The notes: generated from the sequence alone by a model not told the origin. A DNA stretch of 13,258 nucleotides from JAOUFP01 sp947085825 (GCA_947085825.1 CAMTXX010000084.1:1-13258), one strand, 5' to 3'. Numbered from the stretch's first letter, positions 6,334 through 13,161 are shown. Numbers and translations are program-made.

Positions 6334-9300
6334 TATATTCTCTTGCCTGATCCATAAAGGCTTCAAGCTGAATTTCCGTTGTAAGAGATTCAGTTCCGTC
6401 ATAAGGAATGCTCAAACAGGGTATGTCATACTCTCTCTTGAGTCCGCGCATCAGCCAGTTGACGATAGTCCCGGGCATACAGCCGAAGGGCATGGCATTG
6501 ATGATGCCTGAGGCCCCTTTTTCTATCAGCTCGATGCTTTTACCCATACTCAGGATGGCCTCACCCTGAAAGGAAGGATGGATGTAAGGACGCGCCTTGT
6601 CCAGAATCTCTCTGGTATCAGGTTCGTGCAGGCTTTTTAGAAAACCGTCAAAAACCTTTTCAAATTTGTGCTCTAGCCTCTTTTGCAAGAACCTCTTTAA
6701 CAGAAGTGTAATCATACCAGACCAGTCTTTTTTTATCAAGACCCTGCGCAGTCCCATAAGATTAATATAGTATATCCATTCTGAAGTCGGGGTAAGATAG
6801 GCCTCACCCCCGAGTTGCTCGATCTTTCTTGTCAGGTCTTCATTTGAAAAACTGTTTGACCTCACGAAGATCTCACCCACAATGCCGATAAGGGGTTTTT
6901 TCTCCTTATGTCTCTGTATATTTTCAAAATCAGTCCTTGCTTTCTTCAGTACTGCATCAATAATGGCCCCGTTAGCGCCGCGCAGAGAATCGTAAGCCTT
7001 TTTAAGATAACGGTTGTATGCCTCATCAGAGGCCCCCTTTTCTTTTTCATAGGGTCTTGTTTCATGCAGGCATTTCAGCAGCAGGTCAATGGCAGTTATG
7101 CCCTTCCATGACCTCATCGCAAAGTCTTTGCCTGCAATACTCAGATGTTTATATAAATTTTCGTCCTGATTCGGGGAAAAAACAGGGACATTGTCCAGCC
7201 CAAGGTCTTTTATGACGAGCCTGTGAAATACATTGTATTGCCCAAACCTGCAGGGGCCTCCGCCTGAAGGCATGAAAAAGGCTGACCTGTCAGGGTCAAA
7301 TCCAGGCTCCATGATCTTCTTCACCATGTCGCCTGTGGTGACCGCGCATGGATAACATTCCTTGCCTGAGACATATTTTTTACCTAAATCCACTGCGTCA
7401 CCGGAAGACTCCGGGAGCACCTCCGAGGAGATTCCGCAATATTCAAATGCGCCTGCAAGGGCAAAGGTATGGTCTGACATGCGCGGAATATAAATAGTGC
7501 GTTTATTTGAGAGTTTGTGAGCAAAAATCTTTTTCTGACCTCTGACCTCTGACCTCTGACCTCTGACTTGTTTGTTCGCTATGCTGTCTAAGAAAGCCTC
7601 ACACCGGGTTATGGCGCCTGCGTCAGCGCTATGGGCGTCCAGTTCCAGGTGCAGCCAGGGTTTCCCTGACATCTCTTCTTCAAAGAATTTAAGGATGAAA
7701 GAGTCAGGCCCGCAGGAGAAATTGCCGATAAATACTGCATAAAGCAGAGGGTTTTCCCTTATGATCTTTGCAGCGCTCAGGATCTTCTGGCCGGACCGCC
7801 AGTACATATTAGGCCAGTCCCGGTTAACAGGAAAATCTTCTATCGGCAGGAAGTCCATGGGCAGGGAGACCACTCCAAGATCAGCCAGTTTCTTCGGGAT
7901 ATCGAGATTTACCCCTTTGTCAAAGGAATTGTAGGCCCTGCCTGCAATCACAACAGCCCGCTCCTTTAATGAGGAAATTATCTCCCGCCCTTTGTCCTTT
8001 ATCGCCTTCATGAAATTTTCCTGTTCAGTCTGAGCGGCGCTGAAGGCCCTGTCCAGCTTTGCATTTTTGATATTATAAGGCTTAAACACACGCTTCAGTT
8101 CTTTTTTAAGAAAGGCCTCGCCCTGATTCATGGCTACAATAGGGGTGAGCATTTTTATGGATTGAAAAGCCGTCCTTGCCATGTACGGTATGGTCTGCGT
8201 GTAGGGACACGCAAAGCCGGTGCCATGGGTATCATCTGCCTTGTTCAGATTAACAAAACTCGGGATTAATAATGTGTCCACTCCTTTATCAAGGAGATAT
8301 TTGATATGGCCAAGGGCGGCCTTTACAGGAAAACAGGTCTCTGCAAGGACAATTTCAAGTCCTGTATCTATGATATGCCTGTCTGTTTCCGGCGACACCT
8401 CCACCTCAAACCCAAGCTCCCAAAGGAGTGTTGTCCAAAACGGCAGATAATCCTGAAAATAAAAGATATAGGGAATTCCTATCTTGACAGGTGATGAGTC
8501 TGAAGGCGGTGATGAGTGATGAGTAATGAGTGTTAAAGGCGGTGATGAGTGATGAGTGATGAGTGATGAGTCTTTATGTTTTGACTCATTACCCATTACC
8601 CATAACTCATTACGGTCTTTATGCGCCTTCCATAGCATCTCGTTTCTGAAGGCAAACAGGTCGGGGATTTTGTTCTCCTGTTTCTTTTTTCTTACATCAT
8701 ATTTTTCACACCTGCCGCCGTAAAAGAGATGCCCCTTTTCACCTTCTATCCTGATCCTGTTGATCTCGCAGACATTTGAACATCCCTTGCATTCAAAAGA
8801 TGATATATCATAGGGCCGCCGGGAGAGTTCAAAACCCTTGAAAGCAGTTCGGAGTTCGGAGTTCGGAGTTCGGAGCTGAAAATCTTTCGCTGAACGCTGA
8901 ACGCTGAATGCTGAACGCTCTTTGATGTGTTCTCTCGCTATCAATGCCATACCTATCGCGCCGGTGACATCGTGGTCCGGCGGAACGATGATCTGCCTGC
9001 CGAGGTATTTCTCGAAGGCCGCCACGACCGATTTATTAAACGCAACACCGCCCTGAAAGAATATCTTGCTGCCGATGGGTCTTTTGCCGACAACCCGGTT
9101 GATATAATTCTGCACTATCGAATAGGCGAGGCCTGCAAGCAGGTCTTTTTTGTCAGTGCCTGACTGGAGGTTTGACATCAGGGAATTTTCCATGAAGACC
9201 GTGCATCTTTCCCCAAGCCTGCAGGGGTTCTGTGAATCAAAGGCTGATTCCTGAAATTCGTCTTTTATTGATATGCCCAGCTTTTCGGCCTGTTCCTCAA

Positions 9301-10777
9301 GGAAAGAGCCTGTGCCTGCAGCGCAGGCCTTGTTCATCTCAAAATCTATGATAACCCCGTCCTTCAGAGAGATAAATTTTGAGTCCTGCCCGCCGATCTC
9401 AAATATGGTATCCACGTCTTTATCAATAAAAGCTGCTGCTGTTGCCTGGGCAGTGATCTCATTTTTGACGACATCCGCGCCTATATAATCGGCGATCATG
9501 TATCTCCCAGAGCCTGTTGTGCCCACCCCTGCTATCTCTATCCTGTCGCCTACTTCCTGATATATCTCCTCAAGCCCCTGCCTGACCGCCTCGATAGGTC
9601 TGCCTGCTGTCATGAGATAACGCTTGGCAATAACATTGCATTGTTCGTCTATTACTGCCAGATTTGTGCTGATAGAGCCTATGTCAACGCCGAGCCAGGC
9701 CCTTAAAGGCGGTGATGAGTGACGCGTGACGGGTGATGAGTCTTTATCCTTTAACCCATTACCCATAACCCATAACCCATTACCGCCTTTAAGGTGTCTT
9801 TCTGAAAAATCATCACCCTCATGCATAAGAGGGCTGTATCCTTTTTCAGACCGCTTGTTGAAATTTATAAAATCCTCAAGCTTTTGCAAGTCAAACGTAT
9901 TTATCTGTTCTTTACCCTCTGACCCCTGACCCTTAACCCCTAACCCCTCTTCCCCCCCCCTGTCCTTCATCACAGCGCCGATCGCGCCCATTACCGCAAA
10001 CTCCTCAGGCACAAAGAGGTCCTCTATACCGAATATTTCCTTAAAGGCCCGTACCATTCCCTTATTTGCGGCAACACCGCCCTGGAAAGAGACCGGGTAA
10101 ACCAGCTCCCTGCCCCTTGCAATAGAACCCTTGAAGTTTCTGGCAACAGCAAAGCAGAGCCCTGCCACTATGTCTTCAACCGGGGTTGCTATCTGCTGAA
10201 GGTGGATCATGTCTGATTTTGCAAAAACGCTGCACCTGCCGGCGATCCTCGGCGGCTTATGAGATTTCAGACTGAGTTCACTGAATTCCTCGATAGACAG
10301 CCTGAGCCTTTCCGCCTGCTGGTCCAGGAAAGAGCCGGTGCCTGCAGCGCACACGGAATTCATATAAAAGTCTCTGGCGCTGTAAGAATCTTCTCCGAGG
10401 ATGATCAGCTTCGAGTCTTCCCCTCCAAGTTCTATGATCGTCCTGATATGCGGGTATAGCCTGCGGGTTGCATATGCGTATGCAACCACCTCGTTTATCG
10501 GTGTTATCCCAAGGATAGAGCCTATCAACCTGCCTGCTGAGCCGGTAAGCGAAAGGGAAAAATCCCTTTCGAGTTCGGAGTTCGGAGTTCGGAGTTCGGG
10601 ATCTTTAACCCCCATAACGCATAACGCATTACGCATTACGGCCTTCAGCATTTCAAGCGCCACAGGCAAAGGATGCCCCTTATGCCTCTGATAAAGGCTG
10701 CTGAGTACGCCGCCCTTATCATCAAGCACAACAAGCTTTACACTTACTGATCCTGCATCAAGTCCTATAAATCTCAT
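6296..10777 (-). CDS. Giant acyl-CoA dehydratase activase (two BadF/HgdC modules + DUF2229/HgdB-like)
   Basis: A 1493-residue fusion of the 2-hydroxyacyl-CoA dehydratase activator type, which uses ATP to push low-potential electrons to an Fe-S partner under anoxic conditions. Activase module 1 (1-265) has GLDAGSVSVK, ELGGEDSK, CAAGTGSFL (Cys143) and GRCSVF (Cys182). Module 2 (361-618) repeats GVDIGSIS, EIGGQDSK, Cys485 and Cys525; paired cysteines bind a [4Fe-4S] cluster at the dimer interface in known activators. A four-Cys site (663, 666, 670, 690) follows, then a DUF2229 region from about 763 (Cys815) and an HgdB-like part with Cys1022, 1141, 1144, 1176 and 1433. I recall relatives near 1400 residues; the surplus fits heptamer-derived inserts at about 45-69, 271-291, 328-359, 620-644, 720-762 and 1067-1085, plus a repeat-derived tail. 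The physiological substrate is unknown. Confidence 0.9.
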   Translation of the reverse strand: MRFIGLDAGSVSVKLVVLDDKGGVLSSLYQRHKGHPLPVALEMLKAVMRNALCVMGVKDPELRTPNSELERDFSLSLTGSAGRLIGSILGITPINEVVAYAYATRRLYPHIRTIIELGGEDSKLIILGEDSYSARDFYMNSVCAAGTGSFLDQQAERLRLSIEEFSELSLKSHKPPRIAGRCSVFAKSDMIHLQQIATPVEDIVAGLCFAVARNFKGSIARGRELVYPVSFQGGVAANKGMVRAFKEIFGIEDLFVPEEFAVMGAIGAVMKDRGGEEGLGVKGQGSEGKEQINTFDLQKLEDFINFNKRSEKGYSPLMHEGDDFSERHLKGGNGLWVMGNGLKDKDSSPVTRHSSPPLRAWLGVDIGSISTNLAVIDEQCNVIAKRYLMTAGRPIEAVRQGLEEIYQEVGDRIEIAGVGTTGSGRYMIADYIGADVVKNEITAQATAAAFIDKDVDTIFEIGGQDSKFISLKDGVIIDFEMNKACAAGTGSFLEEQAEKLGISIKDEFQESAFDSQNPCRLGERCTVFMENSLMSNLQSGTDKKDLLAGLAYSIVQNYINRVVGKRPIGSKIFFQGGVAFNKSVVAAFEKYLGRQIIVPPDHDVTGAIGMALIAREHIKERSAFSVQRSAKDFQLRTPNSELRTAFKGFELSRRPYDISSFECKGCSNVCEINRIRIEGEKGHLFYGGRCEKYDVRKKKQENKIPDLFAFRNEMLWKAHKDRNELWVMGNESKHKDSSLITHHSSPPLTLITHHSSPPSDSSPVKIGIPYIFYFQDYLPFWTTLLWELGFEVEVSPETDRHIIDTGLEIVLAETCFPVKAALGHIKYLLDKGVDTLLIPSFVNLNKADDTHGTGFACPYTQTIPYMARTAFQSIKMLTPIVAMNQGEAFLKKELKRVFKPYNIKNAKLDRAFSAAQTEQENFMKAIKDKGREIISSLKERAVVIAGRAYNSFDKGVNLDIPKKLADLGVVSLPMDFLPIEDFPVNRDWPNMYWRSGQKILSAAKIIRENPLLYAVFIGNFSCGPDSFILKFFEEEMSGKPWLHLELDAHSADAGAITRCEAFLDSIANKQVRGQRSEVRGQKKIFAHKLSNKRTIYIPRMSDHTFALAGAFEYCGISSEVLPESSGDAVDLGKKYVSGKECYPCAVTTGDMVKKIMEPGFDPDRSAFFMPSGGGPCRFGQYNVFHRLVIKDLGLDNVPVFSPNQDENLYKHLSIAGKDFAMRSWKGITAIDLLLKCLHETRPYEKEKGASDEAYNRYLKKAYDSLRGANGAIIDAVLKKARTDFENIQRHKEKKPLIGIVGEIFVRSNSFSNEDLTRKIEQLGGEAYLTPTSEWIYYINLMGLRRVLIKKDWSGMITLLLKRFLQKRLEHKFEKVFDGFLKSLHEPDTREILDKARPYIHPSFQGEAILSMGKSIELIEKGASGIINAMPFGCMPGTIVNWLMRGLKREYDIPCLSIPYDGTESLTTEIQLEAFMDQAREYSKMQDSRCKIKE
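7534..7568. repeat. TCTGACC heptamer array inside the activase
   Basis: Five tandem TCTGACC units on the plus strand, the last with one mismatch. On the coding strand they are GGTCAGA units followed by an AAAAAGATTTTT linker. They translate as VRGQRSEVRGQKK at about residues 1069-1082, just before the TIYIPRMSDH strand of the HgdB-like part. The unit contains no stop codon in any coding-strand phase. Confidence 0.85.
8491..8620. repeat. Largest heptamer composite element, with internal partial duplication
   Basis: The coding strand begins with a degenerate boundary, then TAATGAG, TTATGGG, TAATGGG, TAATGAG units, an AAAACATAAAGA linker, four TCATCAC units, the boundary motif AACACTCATTAC, further TCATCAC units and two copies of ACCGCCTT. 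It encodes two LITHHSSPP peptides around residues 720-762, between the four-Cys site and the DUF2229 region. The second array and its boundary appear to have been duplicated after insertion. Confidence 0.8.
8846..8920. repeat. Composite element GTTCAGC array plus CGAACTC array
   Basis: Plus strand: four AGTTCGG units (8846-8873), a GAAAATCTTT linker, and four CGCTGAA-type units (8888-8915). On the coding strand this reads GTTCAGC units, linker GCGAAAGATTTT, then CGAACTC units, encoding ERSAFSVQRSA and LRTPNSELRT (residues about 620-644) at the end of activase module 2. Confidence 0.85.
9701..9794. repeat. Heptamer composite element with perfect 13-bp terminal inverted repeats
   Basis: The 13 bases at 9701-9713 (CCTTAAAGGCGGT) are the exact reverse complement of 9782-9794 (ACCGCCTTTAAGG). 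Between them, coding strand, are TAATGGG, TTATGGG, TTATGGG, TAATGGG units, the linker TTAAAGGATAAAGAC, and TCATCAC-like units. It encodes GGNGLWVMGNGLKD to RHSSP (residues about 328-359) in the linker between the two activase modules. It is the best-preserved copy for defining element ends. Confidence 0.85.
9914..9960. repeat. GGGGTTA/GGGGTCA heptamer array plus a G9 tract
   Basis: Plus strand: CCTCTGA, CCCCTGA, CCCTTAA, CCCCTAA, CCCCTC units at 9914-9949, then nine consecutive C at 9952-9960. On the coding strand the G9 tract encodes RGG and the array encodes GLGVKGQGSEG (residues about 271-291), between activase modules 1 and 2. Confidence 0.75.
10571..10641. repeat. Composite element TAATGCG array plus CGAACTC array
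   Basis: Coding strand: TAATGCG, TAATGCG, TTATGCG, TTATGGG units, linker GGTTAAAGAT, then about four CGAACTC units. It encodes MRNALCVMGVKD and ELRTPNSELE at residues about 46-69, inside activase module 1. It shares its second array with the element at 8846-8920 and its first-array design with the TAATGGG elements. Confidence 0.8.
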
Positions 10778-10809
10778 AAAAAAATACCTGCCTTAAATAA
10801 AAGATAATA

Positions 10810-10847
10810 TTTATAAATTTTAGCATAAATGGCGCAAAGAAGTGCAA
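10810..10847 (-). promoter_or_regulatory. Possible weak promoter for the activase gene
   Basis: On the minus strand TTGCAC (10847-10842) and TAAAAT (10822-10817) are 19 bases apart; TTGCGC (10837-10832) and TATAAA (10815-10810) are 16 apart. Either pair could serve a sigma70-type promoter 30 to 40 bases ahead of the activase ATG, where a GGCAGGT ribosome site is seen. The region is AT-rich, so such matches are easy to find. Confidence 0.3.
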
Positions 10848-10855
10848 ATGACGAA

Positions 10856-10884
10856 TTGACATCCCTCTGTCTTTCAGATAAGAT
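10856..10884 (+). promoter_or_regulatory. Sigma70-type promoter for the Uma2/HEPN-MNT operon
   Basis: A perfect -35 TTGACA (10856-10861), a 17-base spacer and a -10 TAAGAT (10879-10884; 4 of 6) point into the plus-strand operon. Transcription would begin near 10891, giving a leader of about 135 bases that contains the inverted heptamer element at 10911-10996. Confidence 0.55.
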
Positions 10885-10910
10885 TTTTATATGAGAGGCT
10901 TACGAGGCCG

Positions 10911-10996
10911 ACAGTAGCAGGCAGTATGTAGTAGACAGCATGTAGTAGACAGCATGTAGGGGGAAAACCCTATCTACTGTCTACTGTCTACTGTTG
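10911..10996. repeat. Inverted heptamer element in the operon leader
   Basis: The left arm has two GTAGTAGACAGCAT units (14 bases, two heptamers each). The centre is AGGGGGAAAACCCT, itself a small hairpin. The right arm has three TCTACTG units. The right arm is broadly complementary to the left (GTAGACA against TGTCTAC). In RNA it could fold into a long stem just upstream of the first uma2 ribosome site (CGGAGGT, 11015-11021). Confidence 0.65.
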
Positions 10997-11026
10997 TTAT
11001 AACTTTAAATAAACGGAGGTATTGAC

Positions 11027-11587
11027 ATGACTACGGCGCTGTTGGAAAAAGAGACTAAAAAACAATACACCTATGCAGACTATGAAAAACTGCCTGAAGG
11101 CGCGCCCTATCAATTAATAGGAGGAGAACTAATTATGACGCCCTCGCCTGTGCCGTATCATCAGATAATCGCAAAAAATATCGGATTTGAGTTGCTGAAG
11201 TTTAATGAACAAAAGAGGCTCGGAGAGGTTATTTTTGCACCCATGGATGTCTATCTCTCAGAAACCGAGACCTATCAGCCTGATATAATATTTATCTCAA
11301 AAGACAGACTCAATATCATAGGTGAAAAAAAGATAGAGGCCGCCCCTGACCTTGTGATAGAGATACTCTCCCCCTCAACCGCTTATTATGATTTAAGACA
11401 GAAAAAGCGGGTGTACGAAAAATCAGGGGTGAAGGAATACTGGATAGTTGACCCTATGGAAAAGGGCATTGAGGTTTATGAGAATGTCAATGGAGAATTC
11501 AGGCTCTTCAGTGAGGCGCGCGGAAAAGAGGGCGTGAAATCAAAGCTCATAGAAGGGTTCGGGGTGGAGGCGGAGAAGGTTTTTTAA
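11027..11587 (+). CDS. Uma2 family PD-(D/E)XK endonuclease-like protein, copy 1
   Basis: A 186-residue protein of the Uma2 (DUF820) family, a restriction-endonuclease fold whose cellular role is poorly known. Candidate catalytic residues are Glu34 in GGELIM, Asp86 in QPDIIFIS, Glu112 in PDLVIEILSPST, and the D-x4-K-x3-Y run before GVKEYWIVDP. The start ATG follows GGAGGT by 5 bases. It ends at EKVF-TAA, about eight residues before the end of its paralogue at 12424, and the TAA abuts the ATG of the HEPN gene with no gap, so the two are likely translationally coupled. The ribosome site and first codons are almost identical to those of the paralogue. Confidence 0.88.
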   Translation: MTTALLEKETKKQYTYADYEKLPEGAPYQLIGGELIMTPSPVPYHQIIAKNIGFELLKFNEQKRLGEVIFAPMDVYLSETETYQPDIIFISKDRLNIIGEKKIEAAPDLVIEILSPSTAYYDLRQKKRVYEKSGVKEYWIVDPMEKGIEVYENVNGEFRLFSEARGKEGVKSKLIEGFGVEAEKVF

Positions 11588-12079
11588 ATGGAAAGGATTG
11601 AATTAAGTTTACTGAAGGCGGAGCTCAATGCGCAGATAAAGGAGCTCGAAAAGATATTTGCAGACATAGAAGACCGTAAACGAGGCGCAAAAAAAAACAA
11701 GGCAAAACTCGAAAGCCTTGCCTATAAGCTTCATAATCTCTACTGTGCCTTTGAAGACCTTTTTAAAATAATTGCAAGGCATTTTGAAAACCAGGTTGAG
11801 GATATCGCAAAGTATCATAAAGAACTTTTAAAAAGAATGACCTTCAGGATAGAAGGCGTCAGACCTCAGCTTTTGAGCGGGGAGTCTTTCAATATCCTGG
11901 ACGAACTGAGGGCCTTCAGACATTATTTCAGACATGCCTATCAGCATGAACTCAGGCATGAAAAAATAAAGCCCGTGATCGACGCCTCCGGGAGAATAAA
12001 GCTATTGTATAAAGATGAGATACAGAGATTTCTCGATGAAATAGAGGACTGGATAAATGCAGCAGACCGCGCTGATTGA
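11588..12079 (+). CDS. HepT-like HEPN-domain protein (probable toxin)
   Basis: A 163-residue all-helical protein. It has a long charged N-terminal helix (MERIELSLLKAELNAQ), then LYCAFEDLFKIIARHFE and YHKELLKRM, and the HEPN ribonuclease motif in ELRAFRHYFRHAYQHEL. Arg111-x4-His116 followed by A-Tyr118 fits R-x4-H-x-Y. This pattern resembles the HepT-like domain 2 family. In characterised HepT/MntA pairs the HEPN protein is an RNase toxin and the partner nucleotidyltransferase adds AMP to the motif Tyr; Tyr118 would be the equivalent here. The next gene encodes such a nucleotidyltransferase and overlaps this one by 23 bases, which supports a toxin-antitoxin pair. Toxicity itself is inferred. 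Confidence 0.8.
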   Translation: MERIELSLLKAELNAQIKELEKIFADIEDRKRGAKKNKAKLESLAYKLHNLYCAFEDLFKIIARHFENQVEDIAKYHKELLKRMTFRIEGVRPQLLSGESFNILDELRAFRHYFRHAYQHELRHEKIKPVIDASGRIKLLYKDEIQRFLDEIEDWINAADRAD

Positions 12080-12404
12080 TGAGTACAAAAAAAAGAAAAA
12101 AGAAAAGGCAGAGGATTTCAGGGCCGGGTTGCTTTCAAAGATCAGTTCAGCCTTATCAGAACTCTTGAAGACAGTTCATTTTGAAGAAGCCTATATCTTT
12201 GGCTCGATCCTGACGCCATCCTTTTCACGGGAATCTGACATAGACATAGCCTTTATCGGACTCAGGGATAAAGACCTTTTCAGTGCAATGGCCTTTCTCT
12301 CGGACTATCTCGGAAGGGATGTGGACGTCATTCAGCTTGAGGGACACAGGCTGAGGGAAAAGATAATCAGAGAGGGAACAGCATTTATAGAAAAATTAAA
12401 ATAA
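12057..12404 (+). CDS. MNT-domain nucleotidyltransferase (probable MntA-type antitoxin)
   Basis: A 115-residue minimal nucleotidyltransferase. The signature IFGSILTPSFSRESDID gives G49-S50-x10-D61-x-D63, and GRDVDVI supplies a third carboxylate, Asp90. Length and motif fit MNT antitoxins paired with HEPN toxins, which act by AMPylating the toxin. The N-terminus is Lys-rich (KKKKKEK). The ATG at 12057 lies inside the HEPN gene, overlapping by 23 bases; CTG at 12072 is the only nearby alternative start, so ATG is preferred. It ends 19 bases before the second uma2 gene. Toxin first and antitoxin second is the common order for this class. Confidence 0.82.
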   Translation: MQQTALIDEYKKKKKEKAEDFRAGLLSKISSALSELLKTVHFEEAYIFGSILTPSFSRESDIDIAFIGLRDKDLFSAMAFLSDYLGRDVDVIQLEGHRLREKIIREGTAFIEKLK

Positions 12405-12423
12405 TTAACAGGGAGGTATTGAC

Positions 12424-13008
12424 ATGACTACGGCGCTGTTAGAAAAAGATAAGACTAAACAATACACCTATGCAGACTATGAAAAACTGCCGGAAGGCGC
12501 GCCCTATCAATTAATAGGAGGAGAATTAATCATGACGCCTGCACCAATACCTTATCACCAGATCGTAAAAAATAACATTCAGTTTGAGATGTCTGTATTT
12601 GTAAGAGATAAAAAGTTGGGAATTGTTCTTGATGCTCCGCTGGATGTTTATCTCTCAGAAACCGAGACCTATCAGCCTGATATAATATTTATCTCACATG
12701 ACAGGCTCAATATCATAGGTGAAAAAAAGATAGAGGCAGCCCCTGACCTTGTGATAGAGATACTCTCTCCTTCAACAGCATATTATGATTTAAAGCATAA
12801 GAAGCACATTTATGAGCTGTCAGGAGTTAAAGAATACTGGATAGTTGATCCCATGGAAAAAAGCCTTGAACTATATGAAAATCTTAATAATGAGTTTGCG
12901 CTTTTCAGCAAAGCCCGGGACAAGGGCCTGGTAAAATCAAAACTGCTCGAAGGTTTCAGCATTGAAACTGAAAAGGTCTTTGCTTCATTCGTAAAAAATT
13001 TGAAGTAA
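12424..13008 (+). CDS. Uma2 family PD-(D/E)XK endonuclease-like protein, copy 2
   Basis: A 194-residue paralogue of the protein at 11027. The same candidate catalytic residues are present: Glu34, Asp86, Glu112, and D-x4-K-x3-Y before GVKEYWIVDP. The ATG follows GGGAGGT, and the ribosome site through the first eight codons is nearly identical to copy 1. DNA identity is patchy: near-identical up to about 12535 and from 12643 to about 12793, but strongly diverged in between (residues about 38-72) and after residue 122. It ends in a full C-terminus (FASFVKNLK) that copy 1 lacks. It is likely the last gene of the operon. Confidence 0.88.
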   Translation: MTTALLEKDKTKQYTYADYEKLPEGAPYQLIGGELIMTPAPIPYHQIVKNNIQFEMSVFVRDKKLGIVLDAPLDVYLSETETYQPDIIFISHDRLNIIGEKKIEAAPDLVIEILSPSTAYYDLKHKKHIYELSGVKEYWIVDPMEKSLELYENLNNEFALFSKARDKGLVKSKLLEGFSIETEKVFASFVKNLK

Positions 13009-13161
13009 GTCAGACGAGGAGGGAAATAAAAAAAATGGGTCTGCGACAAATTTATGGGTAACTGTGTTTCAGTTCACTTAAAGCAGGACGGTTCCATGTT
13101 CCCCCTCTTAAGGTAAGCTGAGCGTTGGACACAAATAGTGCTGGACACGGGAAAGTTAGAT
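13009..13161. other. Intergenic, possible insertion-sequence end
   Basis: No convincing gene. There is an AGGAGGG site followed by an eight-codon frame (MGLRQIYG) that I do not consider real. TGGACAC occurs twice, 16 bases apart (13127 and 13143), shortly before the open frame at 13162; spaced TGGACA motifs of this sort can be insertion-sequence ends, but this is a weak resemblance. Confidence 0.25.

Noticed and set aside
8491..8620. CRISPR-like array
   Set aside because: The repeats are seven bases long without spacers and are translated in frame within a protein.
378..10691. Plus-strand open frames opposite the minus-strand genes
   Set aside because: All are antisense shadows of strongly conserved minus-strand proteins, without family features of their own.
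11609..11818. Minus-strand open frame within the HEPN gene
   Set aside because: It is antisense to a gene with a clear R-x4-H motif and coupled neighbours, and has no recognisable features.
13042..13068. Eight-codon frame MGLRQIYG after an AGGAGGG site
   Set aside because: Too short and without context to support a gene.
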